The translations under genes were made by a program, and so were the position numbers. Below, in pieces: positions 5,894-6,435 of a stretch of 6,435 bases of DNA. Numbering within the stretch: the stretch's first letter is position 1; the number at the start of each line of letters is the position of its first letter. The stretch is taken from the NCBI GenBank assembly GCA_001797845.1, contig MGQN01000012.1, positions 15,674 through 22,108 on the forward strand, given 5' to 3'. Below the pieces are notes generated by a model, which saw only the letters and a list, made by a program, of their open reading frames with translations, was not told where the DNA came from and made no database searches. This stretch comes from Deltaproteobacteria bacterium RBG_16_44_11. GTDB taxonomy: Bacteria > Desulfobacterota > Syntrophia > Syntrophales > Smithellaceae.

Positions 5894-5910
5894 GACTCTT
5901 GTAAATTATT

Positions 5911-5917
5911 AAGGAGG
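5911..5917 (+). promoter_or_regulatory. Ribosome binding site of the porin-like gene
   Basis: AAGGAGG five nt upstream of ATG 5923, a near-perfect site that fits a highly expressed envelope protein. Confidence 0.8.
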
Positions 5918-5922
5918 AAAAA

Positions 5923-6435
5923 ATGAAGAGATTTTGGTTAGTATTGCTTGCGCTGGGGCTGGTTATGGCCTTCAGTGCGTCGGTCTTCGCGGCCGATGTA
6001 AAGTTTTCCGGCTCTTTCTATGCGGCCGGAGTGTATCAGGATAAAACAACGTTTAAAAAAGACACCTCAGACCAGGGTCCCAGCACGGCGTTTTATTATC
6101 AACAACTGCGCGTGAATATGGAATTCATCGCCACGCCGGCTTTGAAGCTGGTCACCCGTTTCGACGCTCTGGAAAGAGTCTGGGGCGGGGCGAGAAGTGC
6201 AGGCACCACCGTAGCGGGCGTATTGGAACCCGGTTCTTCAGGAACACGTGCCGAAAATGAAAACATCGCTTTTGATAATGCCTACATCTGGTATGCCTCT
6301 CCCATCGGTATCTTTACCGCCGGTTATCAAGATGACAAAGCCTGGGGCACCAAGTTTGGGGATAACACCTATTCCGTGGGTAAAATCACTTACCAGTTCG
6401 TGAAGATGCCTGTTATCTTTGGCTTGCAAGCCGGC
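5923..6435 (+). CDS. Outer-membrane porin-like beta-barrel protein, N-terminal part
   Basis: The first 171 residues are in the window; the reading frame is open at the right edge. A Sec signal peptide is clear: basic MKRFW, a hydrophobic core (residues ~5-19), and a likely cleavage after Val-Phe-Ala (21-23), leaving Ala-Asp-Val as the mature start. The mature part contains no Cys and alternates polar and hydrophobic/aromatic residues in short strands, for example VKFSGSFYAAGVYQ (26-39), YYQQLRVNMEFIAT (58-71), LKLVTRFDALER (74-85), AYIWYASPIGIFTAGYQ (120-136) and GKITYQFV (153-160). This is typical of general porins; the strand pair around SPIGIFTAGYQ resembles the early hairpins of Gram-negative porins. 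No SLH domain is seen at the N-terminus. Its role is probably passive uptake of small solutes across the outer membrane; the substrate is unknown. It has its own promoter and leader and is divergent from acs. Confidence 0.8.
   Translation, partial: MKRFWLVLLALGLVMAFSASVFAADVKFSGSFYAAGVYQDKTTFKKDTSDQGPSTAFYYQQLRVNMEFIATPALKLVTRFDALERVWGGARSAGTTVAGVLEPGSSGTRAENENIAFDNAYIWYASPIGIFTAGYQDDKAWGTKFGDNTYSVGKITYQFVKMPVIFGLQAG

Larger units (their letters stand above)
5172..5922. other. 751-nt intergenic region between divergent acs and porin-like gene
   Basis: No convincing gene is present. The acs-proximal part (5172-5390) is AT-rich. It holds a minus-strand TTGACA (5340-5345), but the hexamer 17 nt downstream (TAGGTG) is a poor -10, so the acs promoter is uncertain. 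It also holds an inverted repeat, CGCAAG (5291-5296) / CTTGCG (5307-5312). The middle (5395-5650) is dense in repeats: a three-unit palindromic array, an imperfect hairpin at 5588-5615, and diverged flanking copies. The stretch 5651-5760 shows nothing I can name. The right part carries the promoter and a hairpin leader of the porin-like gene. Confidence 0.8.

Overview
The window looks like chromosomal DNA of an anaerobic Gram-negative bacterium with a fatty-acid or organic-acid lifestyle. The best guess is a Syntrophus/Smithella-like member of the former Deltaproteobacteria. The grounds are an EtfBA pair followed by a membrane heme/FeS oxidoreductase of the HdrD-like type found in syntrophic acyl-CoA oxidisers, an AMP-forming acetyl-CoA synthetase beside it, and an outer-membrane porin-like gene with a Sec signal peptide. 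The taxonomic placement is inference; no marker gene is present.

Layout: four genes lie on the minus strand. In transcription order they are acs (5171 to 3198), etfB (3073 to 2303), etfA (2279 to 1302) and a membrane FeS oxidoreductase (1065, running off the left edge). A strong intrinsic terminator (3150-3193) separates acs from etfB, so acs is its own unit. etfB and etfA are 23 nt apart and form an operon. The oxidoreductase follows after a 236-nt gap that holds a hairpin and two short sequences resembling dispersed intergenic repeats; whether it is co-transcribed cannot be decided from sequence. A 751-nt intergenic region (5172-5922) separates acs from a divergent plus-strand porin-like gene (5923, running off the right edge). 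This region contains a three-unit array of 38-nt self-complementary repeats, diverged flanking repeats, and a promoter and leader hairpin for the porin-like gene.

How the genes fit together: EtfBA collects electrons from acyl-CoA dehydrogenases (none is in the window). The membrane oxidoreductase probably passes them to the quinone pool through heme b and FeS clusters. Acs interconverts acetate and acetyl-CoA, the end product of beta-oxidation. In a syntroph it could run toward acetate and ATP, but the sequence alone cannot show direction.

The coding genes belong to recognisable families. I do not see a clearly new system. The least explained sequence is the repeat-rich intergenic block at about 5395-5650 and the terminator-like hairpin in the porin leader.
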